This document shows positions 36,002 to 45,548 of a stretch of 64,000 nucleotides of DNA, in pieces (within the stretch, counting starts at the first letter, position 1; each line of letters begins with the position of its first letter). The DNA lies in the NCBI RefSeq assembly GCF_016411825.1, contig NZ_JAEKMH010000003.1, positions 482,603 to 546,602 of the forward strand. The letters are read 5' to 3'. The DNA comes from Devosia sediminis (GTDB lineage Bacteria > Pseudomonadota > Alphaproteobacteria > Rhizobiales > Devosiaceae). A program made the translations under genes and the position numbers. The notes beneath the pieces were generated by a model. That model searched no databases, was not told the origin of the DNA, and saw nothing but the letters and a program-made list of their open reading frames with translations.

Positions 36002-37768
36002 ATGGGTCCGCTGATGCGCATCACCCGGTTTTCATTTCGACACCCGTTTCAGGCTAGCCTTGCCATCGGGGCCACCATCGTGGCCTCGGTTCTGCAACTG
36101 CTGATCCCGCGGCTGCTCGGCCAGGCCATTGATCAGGCGCAGAACATCCTGACGGTTGCCGGGGAGGGGCCGCAGCAGGCGCTGCTCTGGACGGCAGCGA
36201 CGCTACTGGTCGTTTCCGTGGCGCGCGGCATGTTCACGCTGGTCCAGAACTATTTCTCGGAAAGCGTCGGCCACCATGTCGGCTACGAATTGCGGCTGGC
36301 TTTCTACGACAAGGTCCAGCGCCTCTCCTATTCCTACCACGACCGCGTGCATTCGGGCGACCTGATCACCTTGGGCCTGCTCGACCTCGATGGCGTGCGC
36401 ATGTTCTTTGCCACCGGCTTCGTGCGCACCGTGCTGCTTAGCGTGCTGATCGGGGTCGGCGCCTGGATGCTGATCTCGACCGACTGGCTGCTGGGCCTCC
36501 TGGCGCTGAGCTTCGTGCCCTTCGTCGCCTGGCGCTCCTCGGTGGCGCAGTTGACCCTGCGGGCCACCTGGATGGTGCTGCAGGAAAAGCTCTCCGTGCT
36601 GACCCGGGTGATGGAAGAAAATCTCGGCGGCATTCGCGTGGTGCGGGCCTTTTCCGGGCAGAACCACGAACTGGGCAAATTCGACGCTGCCTCCAAGGCA
36701 GCGCTGGAGCTGGCGCATCAGCGTGTGCTGGTCCGCGTCAAGAATACCTCGATGATGACCTTCTCCTTCTTTGCCGCGATGGGTCTCGTTCTCTGGGTCG
36801 GTGGCAACAAGGTCATCGCGGGCGAGATGAGCGTCGGCACGCTGGCGAGCTTCTTGACCTTCATGACCATCCTGCAGATGCCGGTGCGGCAGCTTGGCCT
36901 GATGGTCAATTCCTTCGCCCGCGCCCAGACCTGCGGCGATCGCTTCTACGCCTTCCTCGACGCGCCCGAAGAAATTGCCGACCGGCCCGGTGCCACTCCG
37001 CTCAAGATCAGCGAGGGCCTGCTGCGCTTCGAGGATGTGCACTTCACCTATCCTGGTTCCTCCGTGCCCGCCCTCAACGGCATCAGCTTCGAGGCCCGGC
37101 CGGGCCAGACCATCGGCATTGTCGGCGCGCCGGGCAGCGGCAAGTCGACCCTGGCCCATCTCATTCCGCGCTTCTACGATGTCACGTCCGGCCGCATCAC
37201 CCTTGATGGCCAGGATGTGCGCGACGTCACCCTGCAGAGCCTTCGCCGCTCGGTCGCCGTGGTGCAGCAGGACACGTTCCTCTTCACCACGACCATCGAG
37301 AACAACATCGCCTATGGCGATCCGTGGTCCAAGGAGACCAAGATCGAAAAGGCCGCCGAAAGCGCGCAACTGCACAACTACATTATGGGCCTGCCCGCCG
37401 ATTACGACACGGTCGTCGGTGAACGCGGCGTGTCGCTGTCGGGCGGGCAGCGCCAGCGTCTCTCCATCGCCCGCTCGCTGGTGTTGAAACCCGCCGTCAT
37501 GGTCTTCGATGACTCCACCGCCGCCATCGATGCCGGCACCGAGCACCGCATCCGCTCGGCCATCCGGCGCTATGCCAGCGACCGGGTGACCATGATCATC
37601 GCCCATCGCCTGTCCTCGCTCATGCATGCCGACCTGATCCTTTTCCTCGAGGATGGCCGCATCGTCGAGCGCGGCAGCCATGCCGAACTGCTCGAGCTGG
37701 GCGGCCGCTACAGCGCGCTCTATGACCTGCAGACAAGGCCCACCGACGATCTGGAGGCGGCAGAATGA
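36002..37768 (+). CDS. Heterodimeric ABC exporter, subunit with degenerate ATP site
   Basis: 588 residues from the ATG at 36002; a TTG at 35921 would add 27 residues. Six-helix exporter domain (about 1-310) and nucleotide-binding domain (about 340-588). Walker A GAPGSGKS at 375-382 and the SLSGGQRQR signature are normal. Walker B reads VMVFDD, so the catalytic Glu is Asp at residue 504. With the abnormal signature of the partner at 37765, this predicts one degenerate and one active ATP site, as in TM287/288 or BmrCD. It is coupled to the partner by an ATGA overlap. Lipid or drug export is the usual role. Confidence 0.9.
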   Translation: MGPLMRITRFSFRHPFQASLAIGATIVASVLQLLIPRLLGQAIDQAQNILTVAGEGPQQALLWTAATLLVVSVARGMFTLVQNYFSESVGHHVGYELRLAFYDKVQRLSYSYHDRVHSGDLITLGLLDLDGVRMFFATGFVRTVLLSVLIGVGAWMLISTDWLLGLLALSFVPFVAWRSSVAQLTLRATWMVLQEKLSVLTRVMEENLGGIRVVRAFSGQNHELGKFDAASKAALELAHQRVLVRVKNTSMMTFSFFAAMGLVLWVGGNKVIAGEMSVGTLASFLTFMTILQMPVRQLGLMVNSFARAQTCGDRFYAFLDAPEEIADRPGATPLKISEGLLRFEDVHFTYPGSSVPALNGISFEARPGQTIGIVGAPGSGKSTLAHLIPRFYDVTSGRITLDGQDVRDVTLQSLRRSVAVVQQDTFLFTTTIENNIAYGDPWSKETKIEKAAESAQLHNYIMGLPADYDTVVGERGVSLSGGQRQRLSIARSLVLKPAVMVFDDSTAAIDAGTEHRIRSAIRRYASDRVTMIIAHRLSSLMHADLILFLEDGRIVERGSHAELLELGGRYSALYDLQTRPTDDLEAAE

Positions 37769-39663
37769 GCGTAGTTGACGAAGACGAACGCGAAGTCGCC
37801 GCCTTCCCGGGCCAGCGGCCTCCCCGCGCCTCGGTGGGCAGCCATCGCATCGAGGAAGAGGTTTTCGGCAAGGCCTATGACCCCAAGACGGTCAGGCGCA
37901 TCTGGGCCTTTGTTCGCCCCTATCGGATGAAGATCTATCTCTCGGTTTTGGCCGTGCTGGTCTTTACCGGCACCCAACTGGCCATTCCGCTAATCATCGG
38001 CAACGCCATCGACACCGGCCTCGTGGCTGGCGGCGACCCCTCTGCCCTGGGCTGGGCCGTCGCGGGTTTTGCGCTCGCCGTGCTGCTCAATTTCGGCGCC
38101 TCCTATGTGCAGGAAACCGAAGTGGGGCAGGTGGCCGAAAACGTGCTGTTCGACATGCGCCGCGCCATGTTCGCCCAGCTCCAGCGCGTGTCGCTGAGCT
38201 TCATGGACAAGACCGAGGTCGGCCGCCTGATGAGTCGTCTCCAGGGCGACGTCAATTCCATGCAGGAATTCCTCGAGACCTCGGTGGTCTCGGTCGGAGA
38301 CATCGTGCTCCTCGGCGGCATCATCGTGGTGCTCCTGAGCCTCGATCCGTGGCTCGGGCTCCTGACGCTGATCACCATGCCGACACTGTTCATCATCCGC
38401 ATCTTCTGGCTGCCGCCGGCCAAGCGGGCCTTCTGGGCCGCGCATGAGACCAATTCGCTGACCAATGGCGCCATGGCCGAAGGCATCAACGGCGTGCGCA
38501 CGGTGCAGAACCTCGACCGGCAGAAGGTCAATTTCGACCTCTATGACGACAAGGCCTACCACAACCTGCGCACCCAGCTCACCGGCTCGAAATATGCGCA
38601 GGTGATGGTGCCCATCGTCGACAGCCTCACCGGCATTTCCATGGCCACAGTGGTGGTCGTGGGCGGCGCCATGGTGCTCAACGGCACGCTGCAGGTTGGC
38701 GTCATCGTCGCCTTCCTGTTCTATATCCAGCGCTTCTTCGATCCCATCCGCTCGCTGACCATGCAGTATTCGATCATGCAGCGCGCCATGACTTCGGGCC
38801 GCCGCATCACTGAAGTGCTCGATCTGCCCACCGTCATCGAGGACAAGGCCGATGCGGTGAAGCTGACGGGCGCCATGGACGGTTCGGTGGAATTCCGCGA
38901 CGTGGTCTTCGGCTACGATCCGGGCCGCCCGGTGCTGAAAAACGTGTCGTTCAAGGTCAATCCCGGTGAAACGGTTGCGCTTGTGGGGCCCACCGGCTCG
39001 GGCAAGACCTCGGCCATGGCGCTGGTGCACCGCTTCTACGAAGTGCAGGGCGGCGCCGTGGTCGTCGGCGGGCATGACGTCCGGGACGTGACCCAGGAGA
39101 GCCTGGGTGAACAGGTTGCCATGGTGCTCCAGGAGCAGTTCCTCTTCACCGGCACGATCTTCGAGAACATCCGCTACAACAAGGCCTCGGCCACGCGGGA
39201 GGATGTGGTCAATGCCGCCAAGGCGGTAGGCGCGCACGAGTTCATCTCCCGCTTCGCCAATGGCTATGACACCGTGCTCGAACAGCGTGGCTCCAACCTG
39301 TCGCTGGGGCAGCGGCAGCTTCTGAGCTTTGCCCGTGCGCTGGTGGCCGATGCGAAGATCCTCGTCCTCGACGAGGCGACAGCTAATATCGACAGCTATA
39401 CCGAGCGGCAGATCCAGAAGGCGCTCGAAATCCTGCTCGAAGGCCGCACCGGCATGGTCATCGCCCATCGCCTCGCCACCATCCGCGGCGCCGACCGCAT
39501 TATCGTCTTGCAGAATGGCGAGAAGATCGAAGAGGGCAACCACGATCAGCTCATGGAACTGGGTGGCCTCTATTCGCGCCTCTACAACATGAACTATGCC
39601 AGCTTCGACGACATCCCCGACGAACTGGTGGCCCAGGCCAATGCCAAGGCCGCGAGTACGTGA
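37765..39663 (+). CDS. Heterodimeric ABC exporter, catalytic subunit
   Basis: 632 residues. A 40-residue cytoplasmic N-terminus precedes the six-helix exporter domain and a nucleotide-binding domain (about 375-610). Walker A GPTGSGKTS and Walker B ILVLDEATANID are intact with catalytic Glu E537. The signature is SLGQRQ (residues 513-518) in place of SGGQ. In a heterodimer this altered signature faces the partner's Walker A, leaving the site built by this subunit's Walker motifs as the active one. It is coupled to 36002. The substrate is unknown. Confidence 0.9.
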   Translation: MSVVDEDEREVAAFPGQRPPRASVGSHRIEEEVFGKAYDPKTVRRIWAFVRPYRMKIYLSVLAVLVFTGTQLAIPLIIGNAIDTGLVAGGDPSALGWAVAGFALAVLLNFGASYVQETEVGQVAENVLFDMRRAMFAQLQRVSLSFMDKTEVGRLMSRLQGDVNSMQEFLETSVVSVGDIVLLGGIIVVLLSLDPWLGLLTLITMPTLFIIRIFWLPPAKRAFWAAHETNSLTNGAMAEGINGVRTVQNLDRQKVNFDLYDDKAYHNLRTQLTGSKYAQVMVPIVDSLTGISMATVVVVGGAMVLNGTLQVGVIVAFLFYIQRFFDPIRSLTMQYSIMQRAMTSGRRITEVLDLPTVIEDKADAVKLTGAMDGSVEFRDVVFGYDPGRPVLKNVSFKVNPGETVALVGPTGSGKTSAMALVHRFYEVQGGAVVVGGHDVRDVTQESLGEQVAMVLQEQFLFTGTIFENIRYNKASATREDVVNAAKAVGAHEFISRFANGYDTVLEQRGSNLSLGQRQLLSFARALVADAKILVLDEATANIDSYTERQIQKALEILLEGRTGMVIAHRLATIRGADRIIVLQNGEKIEEGNHDQLMELGGLYSRLYNMNYASFDDIPDELVAQANAKAAST

Positions 39664-39665
39664 GA

Positions 39666-39780
39666 CCCCACCCAGCCTCCGCCTGTAGGGGGGAGGAGCA
39701 GGTTCGCGCTCTGCACCGGCGCAGCGGTCAGTCTCGATCGGTCCCTCCCTCTCCTTCAGGGGGAGGTTAGGTGGGGGGCA
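39666..39780. repeat. CCCCACCC/GGTGGGGGG dispersed inverted repeat
   Basis: Outer CCCCACCCAGCCTCC / GGGGAGGTTAGGTGGGG arms with inner CCCTCCCTCTCCTTCAGGGGGAGG. It fills most of the 186-base gap after the exporter pair. Confidence 0.7.
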
Positions 39781-39849
39781 GCGCCCTCACTTTCACTCAT
39801 CCCCCATTCATCGCGGCATGCTAGGACAGCGCAAACGGGAGTTTCATCC

Positions 39850-41157
39850 ATGCGCATTGCCCTTGCCTTGCTGGTCTCGCTGTCTGCTACGCCGGCCTTT
39901 GCCGCGGCCCTGACCTTTGGCGGCGTTCTCGATGGACGGCAGATCGTCGTCGAGATCACCCAGCCCAGCGATGGTGGCGTGGCCGGACGCTTCGCCTATC
40001 TCGATACCGGTGGGGACATTCCCTTGGTTCCGGTTTCCAACCAGGGCGACACCTGGATTCTCCACGAAGAGGCCGTCTGCGGCGAGGCCGATTGCGTGCT
40101 CGACGACAGCGGCGATGTGCTCGAAGCGCCCGTCGCCGCCACCTGGCAACTGACCTATGACGCCAACAACCTCGTGGCGACCGGCACACGCCAGGGCGCG
40201 GGCAAGAAGGCGGATGTGGATGATCTGGTGCTGGACGTCATCGCCTGGCGCCCCCTCGGTGACGATGAGAATGCCACGGCTTTGTCGCTTCACGAGCAGT
40301 CCTTCTATCTTTCCTTCTCCGATGGCGGCCCGCTGGATTGGACCACGGCGCCCTACGAAATGGCACTGCTCGATGTGCCCCTGGAGGAGGGCCCCGTGCG
40401 CACGCTGGGCGGCGCCGAATATCGCGACGTTGTCGATCCGCGCACGAAATTTGCCTTCCCGCGCGTCGTCTCCCTGCCCGGCGGCGAAAGCGTCGAGCCG
40501 ATCAACCGCATCCTCGCCGACCGCCACGGGCGCATGAACCTTTCGGCCTTCGATTGCCTCGCCTATCAGTATGCCAGCTATGGTTTGCAGAGCCAGAACA
40601 GCATCCGCGGCGGGCACCTCGGCGACTATGACAGCGAGCTGGTGGAACTGACCTATGTTTCGCCGCGCCTCGTGAGCTGGACGCAGTCCGGCAGCCTCTG
40701 GTGCACCGGCGCCCATCCCTACAATCACTCGGACAGCTTCACCTTCGACACCGCGACCGGGGAAGCGCTGGACATGCGCGACATCTTCTCCGCCTGGGTG
40801 CCGCGCGAATGGGGCGCCGCCCCCTCGGACATCGTTGACGCCGCCGTGGCCGAGGCGGCCCCCGCGGAATATGTCTGGGGGCCGAGCCAGGAACTCATCG
40901 CCTATGTGCGCGAGCGCCTGCCGACCGACGTCCTCTTCGATGACCTGGAGATGGACGAGACCTGTTATGGCGAACAAGCGCTGTCCGAGCATCTCGGTCT
41001 GCGCTTCGCACCCGGTCCCTCGGTGGTCTTCACCGCGTCAGGCTATCCGCATGTGATTTCGGTCTGCACGGCCGATCTCATCACCGTGCCGCTGTCCGAT
41101 CTCAGGGACTTTCTGGCGCCGGCGGCGGCGACGTATTTTCCGGAGCTGGCGGAGTAG
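39850..41157 (+). CDS. Secreted protein of unknown function (DUF3298-like C-terminus)
   Basis: 435 residues. Clear signal peptide (MRIALALLVSL, cleavage near AFA, residue 18). The C-terminal half resembles DUF3298-type periplasmic proteins: conserved cysteine-containing segments ESVEPIN, GSLWCTGAHPYNHSDSFTFD, GEALDMRDIF and a terminal PLSDLRDFLAP. Several cysteines are in pairs, suggesting disulfides. No enzyme motif is visible. Its last 56 bases overlap the 3' end of the convergent gene at 41102. A role in envelope or cell-wall biology is inference only. Confidence 0.75.
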   Translation: MRIALALLVSLSATPAFAAALTFGGVLDGRQIVVEITQPSDGGVAGRFAYLDTGGDIPLVPVSNQGDTWILHEEAVCGEADCVLDDSGDVLEAPVAATWQLTYDANNLVATGTRQGAGKKADVDDLVLDVIAWRPLGDDENATALSLHEQSFYLSFSDGGPLDWTTAPYEMALLDVPLEEGPVRTLGGAEYRDVVDPRTKFAFPRVVSLPGGESVEPINRILADRHGRMNLSAFDCLAYQYASYGLQSQNSIRGGHLGDYDSELVELTYVSPRLVSWTQSGSLWCTGAHPYNHSDSFTFDTATGEALDMRDIFSAWVPREWGAAPSDIVDAAVAEAAPAEYVWGPSQELIAYVRERLPTDVLFDDLEMDETCYGEQALSEHLGLRFAPGPSVVFTASGYPHVISVCTADLITVPLSDLRDFLAPAAATYFPELAE

Positions 41158-42127
41158 GCGTCTCGAGCTCGGGATAGATCAGCGCCGAGCATTGCCGGTT
41201 ATTGGCATCGAGCTTGGCCTGGTCCTCGGCCGAAACAAGACCGGAGAAGACCGGCTCCCAGAGATTGTCGCGTTCGACGCCTTCGAGCCCGCACTGGCAA
41301 TAGATGGCGCAGAGCGCCGCCGTCGTGCCGCTCGCTTCGCAGCTCGCCTGGCACGAATTGAGGAAGTCCATGTCGCGGCTGGCTTCCTGCGTACCCATGG
41401 CCATGGACAGGGGCACGATGATCGCTAGAAGCAGCGGCTGGTGCACGAGATAGATGACGAGGCTCCAGCGGCCCATCCACCCCAGGAGGCGGGCGACAGC
41501 GTTGTTGGGTTGGATCGATGCGAGCCGTGCTTCCACCGCAGTGCCCCGAACCAACCGCATGGCGATCACGCCCAGCAGCACGACGCCGAACCACGGAAAC
41601 ACCGGAACGAGGTCATTGGTCGGCGGCGGCACCACCCAGAAGCCGATCCAGGAAAACACCTTCTCGTTGAACAGCGGATCGGCAAAAACGAAATGGAGGC
41701 CAATGACGGCAATGGCCACGACCCCGGTCAGCCAGACCGGCGTGAAGAGGAGGGGCAGGGCGAGGAGGCTGCAGAGCGCAATGGCGTGGAGCACGCCGAA
41801 ATAGACGAAGCTGTCAGGGAAGGCGAACCAGGTGCCCAGCGTGATCAGCGCCGCGCCGCCCACAACGAACAGCCACCGCCGCCAGAAGCTTTTCCAGCGC
41901 ATGCCATCGCCATGGCCGAGCACGAGGCCGACACCGACCAGCACCATGAAGGCAAAGAGAATGGAGCGGGCGAAAAACACCCAGGCCGGATCGAAGCCGA
42001 CATCGGCCTGGATGAAGCGGTAGAACCAGAGGTCCCACGAGATATGGTAGATCACCATGGCGACGATGGCGACGCCACGCGCGATGTCGATCACGGGCAG
42101 GCGGGGGCGTTTCACACCGTGTGCCAT
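41102..42127 (-). CDS. HGSNAT/DUF1624-type acyltransferase-like membrane protein
   Basis: 341 residues from the ATG at 42127, which has GAGGGGG upstream; the frame continues into a repeat. The N-terminus PVIDIARGVAIVAMVIYHISWDLWFYRF is the hallmark of the heparan-alpha-glucosaminide N-acetyltransferase catalytic domain family. About seven transmembrane helices follow. The C-terminal tail (about 70 residues) is cysteine- and proline-rich, ending in PPPAPESP, which is an unusual addition. It overlaps the convergent secreted-protein gene by 56 bases. Confidence 0.85.
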   Translation of the reverse strand: MAHGVKRPRLPVIDIARGVAIVAMVIYHISWDLWFYRFIQADVGFDPAWVFFARSILFAFMVLVGVGLVLGHGDGMRWKSFWRRWLFVVGGAALITLGTWFAFPDSFVYFGVLHAIALCSLLALPLLFTPVWLTGVVAIAVIGLHFVFADPLFNEKVFSWIGFWVVPPPTNDLVPVFPWFGVVLLGVIAMRLVRGTAVEARLASIQPNNAVARLLGWMGRWSLVIYLVHQPLLLAIIVPLSMAMGTQEASRDMDFLNSCQASCEASGTTAALCAIYCQCGLEGVERDNLWEPVFSGLVSAEDQAKLDANNRQCSALIYPELETPTPPAPENTSPPPAPESP

Positions 42128-42132
42128 GCCAA

Positions 42133-42258
42133 GGCCCCCTCGCCCGGCCTGCGGCCGACCTCTCCCCCATAGGGGGAGGTGTCGCTGCGCGACGCCGCGG
42201 TCCCTTCTCCACCTTTCCCTGCGGGGAAAGGTCGCCGCGAAGCGGCGGGTGAGGGTGC
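42133..42258. repeat. CCTCTCCC/GGGGAGG and CCTTTCCC dispersed repeat
   Basis: Arms CCGACCTCTCCCCCATAGGGGGAGGT and CACCTTTCCCTGCGGGGAAAGGT with the GCCGCGAAGCGGCGGGTGAGGG core also seen at 8381. It lies between recQ and the DUF1624 gene. Confidence 0.7.
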
Positions 42259-42263
42259 CTTGC

Positions 42264-44120
42264 TCATGCAGACTCCACCAGATGCCGCCGCACCACCGCC
42301 AAAAACTCCTCGCCATACCTGTCGAGCTTGCCCTGGCCGACGCCGGGCAGGTTGAGCATGTCATGCGCATGGGTCGGCTGGGCCAGGGCCATGGCCTTGA
42401 GCGTCGCGTCGTGGAAAATCACATAGGGCGGCACACCCTGCGCCTTGGCCAGCTTGAGCCGCTCCGCGCGCAAGGCATCGAACAGCGGCCGCGCATGCTC
42501 GGGCACGTCGACTGACCGCGCCAGCGAGCGCCGGACCTCGACGGCCTTTTTCGGCCGGTCCTTGCGCAGGGTGACGCTGCGTTCGCGCTTGAAGACGCAA
42601 TGTGCGCCCTCGCTCAGCGTCAGCGCACCATGATTGGCGTGGTCGACCACGATCAGCCCCATGGCTGTGATCTGGCGGATCACCGACTGCCAGGCCTTGG
42701 CGTCGAGCTCCTGGCCCTGACCAAAAACCTTCTGGTGCTGGTGGCCGAAGCGAGTGACCTTTTCGGTTTCCTTGCCTACCAGCACGTCGATGACATGGGC
42801 GGCGCCGAAGCGCATGCCGGTGCGGTAGATGGCGGCCATGGCCTTGATGGCGGCCTCGGTGCCGTCCCAGCTTTCGACCGGCGAGCGACAGGTGTCGCAA
42901 TTGCCGCAACTGCCGGCATGGGCCTCGCCGAAATGGTTGAGAATGGCCTGGCGGCGGCACGAGGCGGTCTCGCAGACGCCGAGCAGCGCATTGAGCTTGC
43001 CGTGTTCGAGCCGCTTGATCTCGTCGGGCGCATTGCCCTCGTCGATCATACGGCGGCGCTGCACCACATCGGCCAGGCCATAGCTCATCCAGGCGTCGGC
43101 GGGCTGGCCGTCGCGTCCGGCGCGGCCGGTTTCCTGGTAATAGGCCTCGATCGAGGCCGGCAGGTCCATATGCGCCACATAGCGCACGTCGGGCTTGTCG
43201 ATGCCCATGCCGAAGGCCACGGTGGCCACCAGGCAAAGGCCTTCTTCCTTGAGGAAGGCGTCCTGGTTGGCACTCCTCAAATCGGCGCTCATGCCGGCAT
43301 GATAGGGCAGGGCGCGAATACCCTTGCCCGAAAGATAGTCGGCTATGTCCTCGACCTTGGCGCGGGAAAGGCAATAAACGATGCCGCTTTCGCCCTTGTG
43401 GCCGGCCAGGAATTCGAGCAACTGCTCGCGCGGCTTGTCGCGCTCGACAATGGAATAGGAAATATTGGGCCGGTCGAAGCTGGTGGTGAAAACCTGGGCC
43501 TGTTCGAGGCCCAGCCGCTCGATGATATCTTCGCGCGTGGTCGGATCGGCTGTCGCCGTCAGCGCGATACGCGGCACCCCGGGAAAAAGTTCGACGAGGT
43601 GGATGAGCTCGCGATATTCGGGGCGGAAGTCATGGCCCCACTGGCTCACGCAATGGGCTTCGTCGATGGCGAAGAGCGCGATCTGCGTATCGGCCAGCAT
43701 ATTGGCAAAGCCGGGCGTCGCCACCCGCTCGGGCGCGACATAAAGGAGGTCAAGCTCGCCGCGCCGCAGCTTACGCCGAACCTCGGCGCTTTCTTCCTGA
43801 CTCAGCGATGAATTGAGTGCCGCGGCAGCCACCCCCGCCTGTTTCAGCGCCTCCACCTGGTCGCGCATCAGCGCGATCAGCGGCGAGACGACGATGCCGA
43901 CGCCTGTCCGGCAGATGGCCGGGATCTGATAGCACATGGACTTGCCGGCGCCGGTTGGAAACAGCACCACGGCGTCGCCGCCCTCGGCCACATGGTCGAT
44001 AACATCGGCCTGCTGGCCACGGAATTCCCGATGTCCGAAAATGTCGCGCAGAACCGCGAGCGGGCTGGGCCGCTCGTGGCGATGGGGCGAGAACAGGTCG
44101 AGCGACTCAATGGCTTCCAC
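42264..44120 (-). CDS. recQ: ATP-dependent DNA helicase RecQ
   Basis: 618 residues from a GTG at 44120 preceded by CAGGG. Superfamily 2 helicase: motif I LFPTGAGKSMCYQIP, motif II DEAHCVSQWGHDFRPEY, motif III TATAD, motif VI QETGRAGRDG. The RQC zinc site is formed by the cysteines around CETASCRRQ...CGNCDTC, and an HRDC domain ends the protein (about 535-615). It unwinds recombination and repair intermediates. Length and motif set are those of a full RecQ. Confidence 0.95.
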   Translation of the reverse strand: MEAIESLDLFSPHRHERPSPLAVLRDIFGHREFRGQQADVIDHVAEGGDAVVLFPTGAGKSMCYQIPAICRTGVGIVVSPLIALMRDQVEALKQAGVAAAALNSSLSQEESAEVRRKLRRGELDLLYVAPERVATPGFANMLADTQIALFAIDEAHCVSQWGHDFRPEYRELIHLVELFPGVPRIALTATADPTTREDIIERLGLEQAQVFTTSFDRPNISYSIVERDKPREQLLEFLAGHKGESGIVYCLSRAKVEDIADYLSGKGIRALPYHAGMSADLRSANQDAFLKEEGLCLVATVAFGMGIDKPDVRYVAHMDLPASIEAYYQETGRAGRDGQPADAWMSYGLADVVQRRRMIDEGNAPDEIKRLEHGKLNALLGVCETASCRRQAILNHFGEAHAGSCGNCDTCRSPVESWDGTEAAIKAMAAIYRTGMRFGAAHVIDVLVGKETEKVTRFGHQHQKVFGQGQELDAKAWQSVIRQITAMGLIVVDHANHGALTLSEGAHCVFKRERSVTLRKDRPKKAVEVRRSLARSVDVPEHARPLFDALRAERLKLAKAQGVPPYVIFHDATLKAMALAQPTHAHDMLNLPGVGQGKLDRYGEEFLAVVRRHLVESA

Positions 44121-44167
44121 GACCCTGTTGAATCACGGGGTCGCGGGGGAGGCAACATCGCGGGCGA

Positions 44168-45034
44168 TCAACCTCCGATGATCTCCCCGCCATTCGGGTG
44201 CAGCACCTGCCCGGTGATGTAGGAGCTCTCGTCGCAGGCAAGGAACAGGTGGCAGGTCGCCACTTCATTGGGCTGGCCGGCGCGCTTGAGCGGCTGGGTC
44301 GAACCGAACTCGGCCACCTTCTTGGCCGGAAAGGTCGCCGGGATCAGCGGCGTCCAGATCGGGCCGGGCGCCACGCCATTGACGCGAATGCCCTTTTCGG
44401 CGAGCTGGCCCGACAGCGAGCGGGTAAAGGCGGCGATGGCGCCCTTGGTCGCCGAATAGTCCACCAGCTCGGGCGAGCCGCGATAGGCGGTCACCGAAGT
44501 GGTGTTGACGATCGCGGCGCCCTTTTCGAGATAGGGCAGGGCGGCCTGGGTCAAATAGAAATAGCCGAAGAGATTGGTCTCGAAGGTCTCGCGCAATTGC
44601 TCGGGCGAGATGTCGGTCAATTCTTTCTGCGGATGCTGCTCGGCGGCATTGTTGACCACCACGTCGAGCTTGCCGAAATTCTCGATCACCTGGCCGACGG
44701 CATTGTCGCAAAAGGTCTTATCGGCCACGTCGCCACGCAGCAGCAGGGCTTCCTTGCCCTCGCGCTTGACGGCATCGGCGGTGATCGCCGCGTCCTCGGT
44801 TTCCTCGAGATAGACCAGCGCCACCTGCGCGCCCTCGCGGGCAAACAGCACCGCGCAGGCCCGGCCGATGCCGCTGTCGCCGCCCGTGATGATCGCGACC
44901 TTGTCCTTGAGCCGTCCATTGCCGGGGAATTTCGGCATATATTCGGGCTTGGGATGCATCTCGGTCTCGCGACCGGGCTGATGGTCCTGCGTCTGGGGCG
45001 GGTTAATCGGCTTGGCGGCACCGGAATCGGACAT
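44168..45034 (-). CDS. SDR oxidoreductase, YghA/general-stress-protein-39 type
   Basis: 288 residues from the ATG at 45034 after TTAAGGAAAA; the frame runs further upstream with no start support. The long N-terminal lead QTQDHQPGRETEMHPKPEY is the mark of this SDR branch. TGGDSGIGRA, VNNAAEQH, a YSATK catalytic pair and the C-terminal TGQVLHPNGGEIIGG complete it. Such proteins are NAD(P)-dependent and stress induced in other bacteria. It is directly downstream of the KGG stress-type protein at 45045, which supports a stress role. Confidence 0.9.
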   Translation of the reverse strand: MSDSGAAKPINPPQTQDHQPGRETEMHPKPEYMPKFPGNGRLKDKVAIITGGDSGIGRACAVLFAREGAQVALVYLEETEDAAITADAVKREGKEALLLRGDVADKTFCDNAVGQVIENFGKLDVVVNNAAEQHPQKELTDISPEQLRETFETNLFGYFYLTQAALPYLEKGAAIVNTTSVTAYRGSPELVDYSATKGAIAAFTRSLSGQLAEKGIRVNGVAPGPIWTPLIPATFPAKKVAEFGSTQPLKRAGQPNEVATCHLFLACDESSYITGQVLHPNGGEIIGG

Positions 45035-45044
45035 GGACTTTTCC

Positions 45045-45362
45045 TTAAGTGTGGGCGTGGTTCTCGGCATTGCGCTTGCGGGTCGCGGCGGCTTTCTTGG
45101 CCGATGCGGAGCGTTCGGCGGCGGAGCGGCTGGCCGATGCCTCGCCACCCTTCTTGCCGCCCTTGTGGGAGGCAGGGTGGCCGGTATCCTTCCCGCGGCC
45201 GGAGCCCGACTTCTTGCCGCCGCCATCGTCCTTGTTGACGGTGGCCCAGGCGCGCGCCTCGGCTTCCTTGTGGCTGACGCCCTTTTTCTCGTAGCCTTCC
45301 TCGATATGCTCGGCCTTGCGCTTCTGCTTGTCGGTATAGGCGCCCTTGTCTCCTTGGGGCAT
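45045..45362 (-). CDS. Small KGG-motif, lysine-rich stress-type protein
   Basis: 105 residues from the ATG at 45362, which has a perfect AGGAGGGGATC ribosome site. Highly basic, rich in Lys, Gly, Ala and Ser, with an N-terminal YTDKQKRKAEHIEEGYEKKG helix and a SHKGGKKGGEASA motif. The KEAEARAWATVNK segment recurs in proteins often labelled plasmid stabilization, a label with no functional proof. Disorder and nucleic-acid binding are likely. It lies just upstream of the stress-type SDR. Confidence 0.75.
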   Translation of the reverse strand: MPQGDKGAYTDKQKRKAEHIEEGYEKKGVSHKEAEARAWATVNKDDGGGKKSGSGRGKDTGHPASHKGGKKGGEASASRSAAERSASAKKAAATRKRNAENHAHT

Positions 45363-45548
45363 GATCCCCTCCTGCATCCTTGAAAAGGTTGGCGCGGTGC
45401 GGGCGAGACAAAGGCCTGGGTCAGGTTGAATGACTGATGCGGGAAACCGGAAAAACCGCACCAAAAGCCCTACTATCGCCGCGTCCGGTTGACGCGCACC
45501 GGCCTGGTCCCCCAACGATGCGAAGCCGGAGCGGTTCCCCGATTGGAT

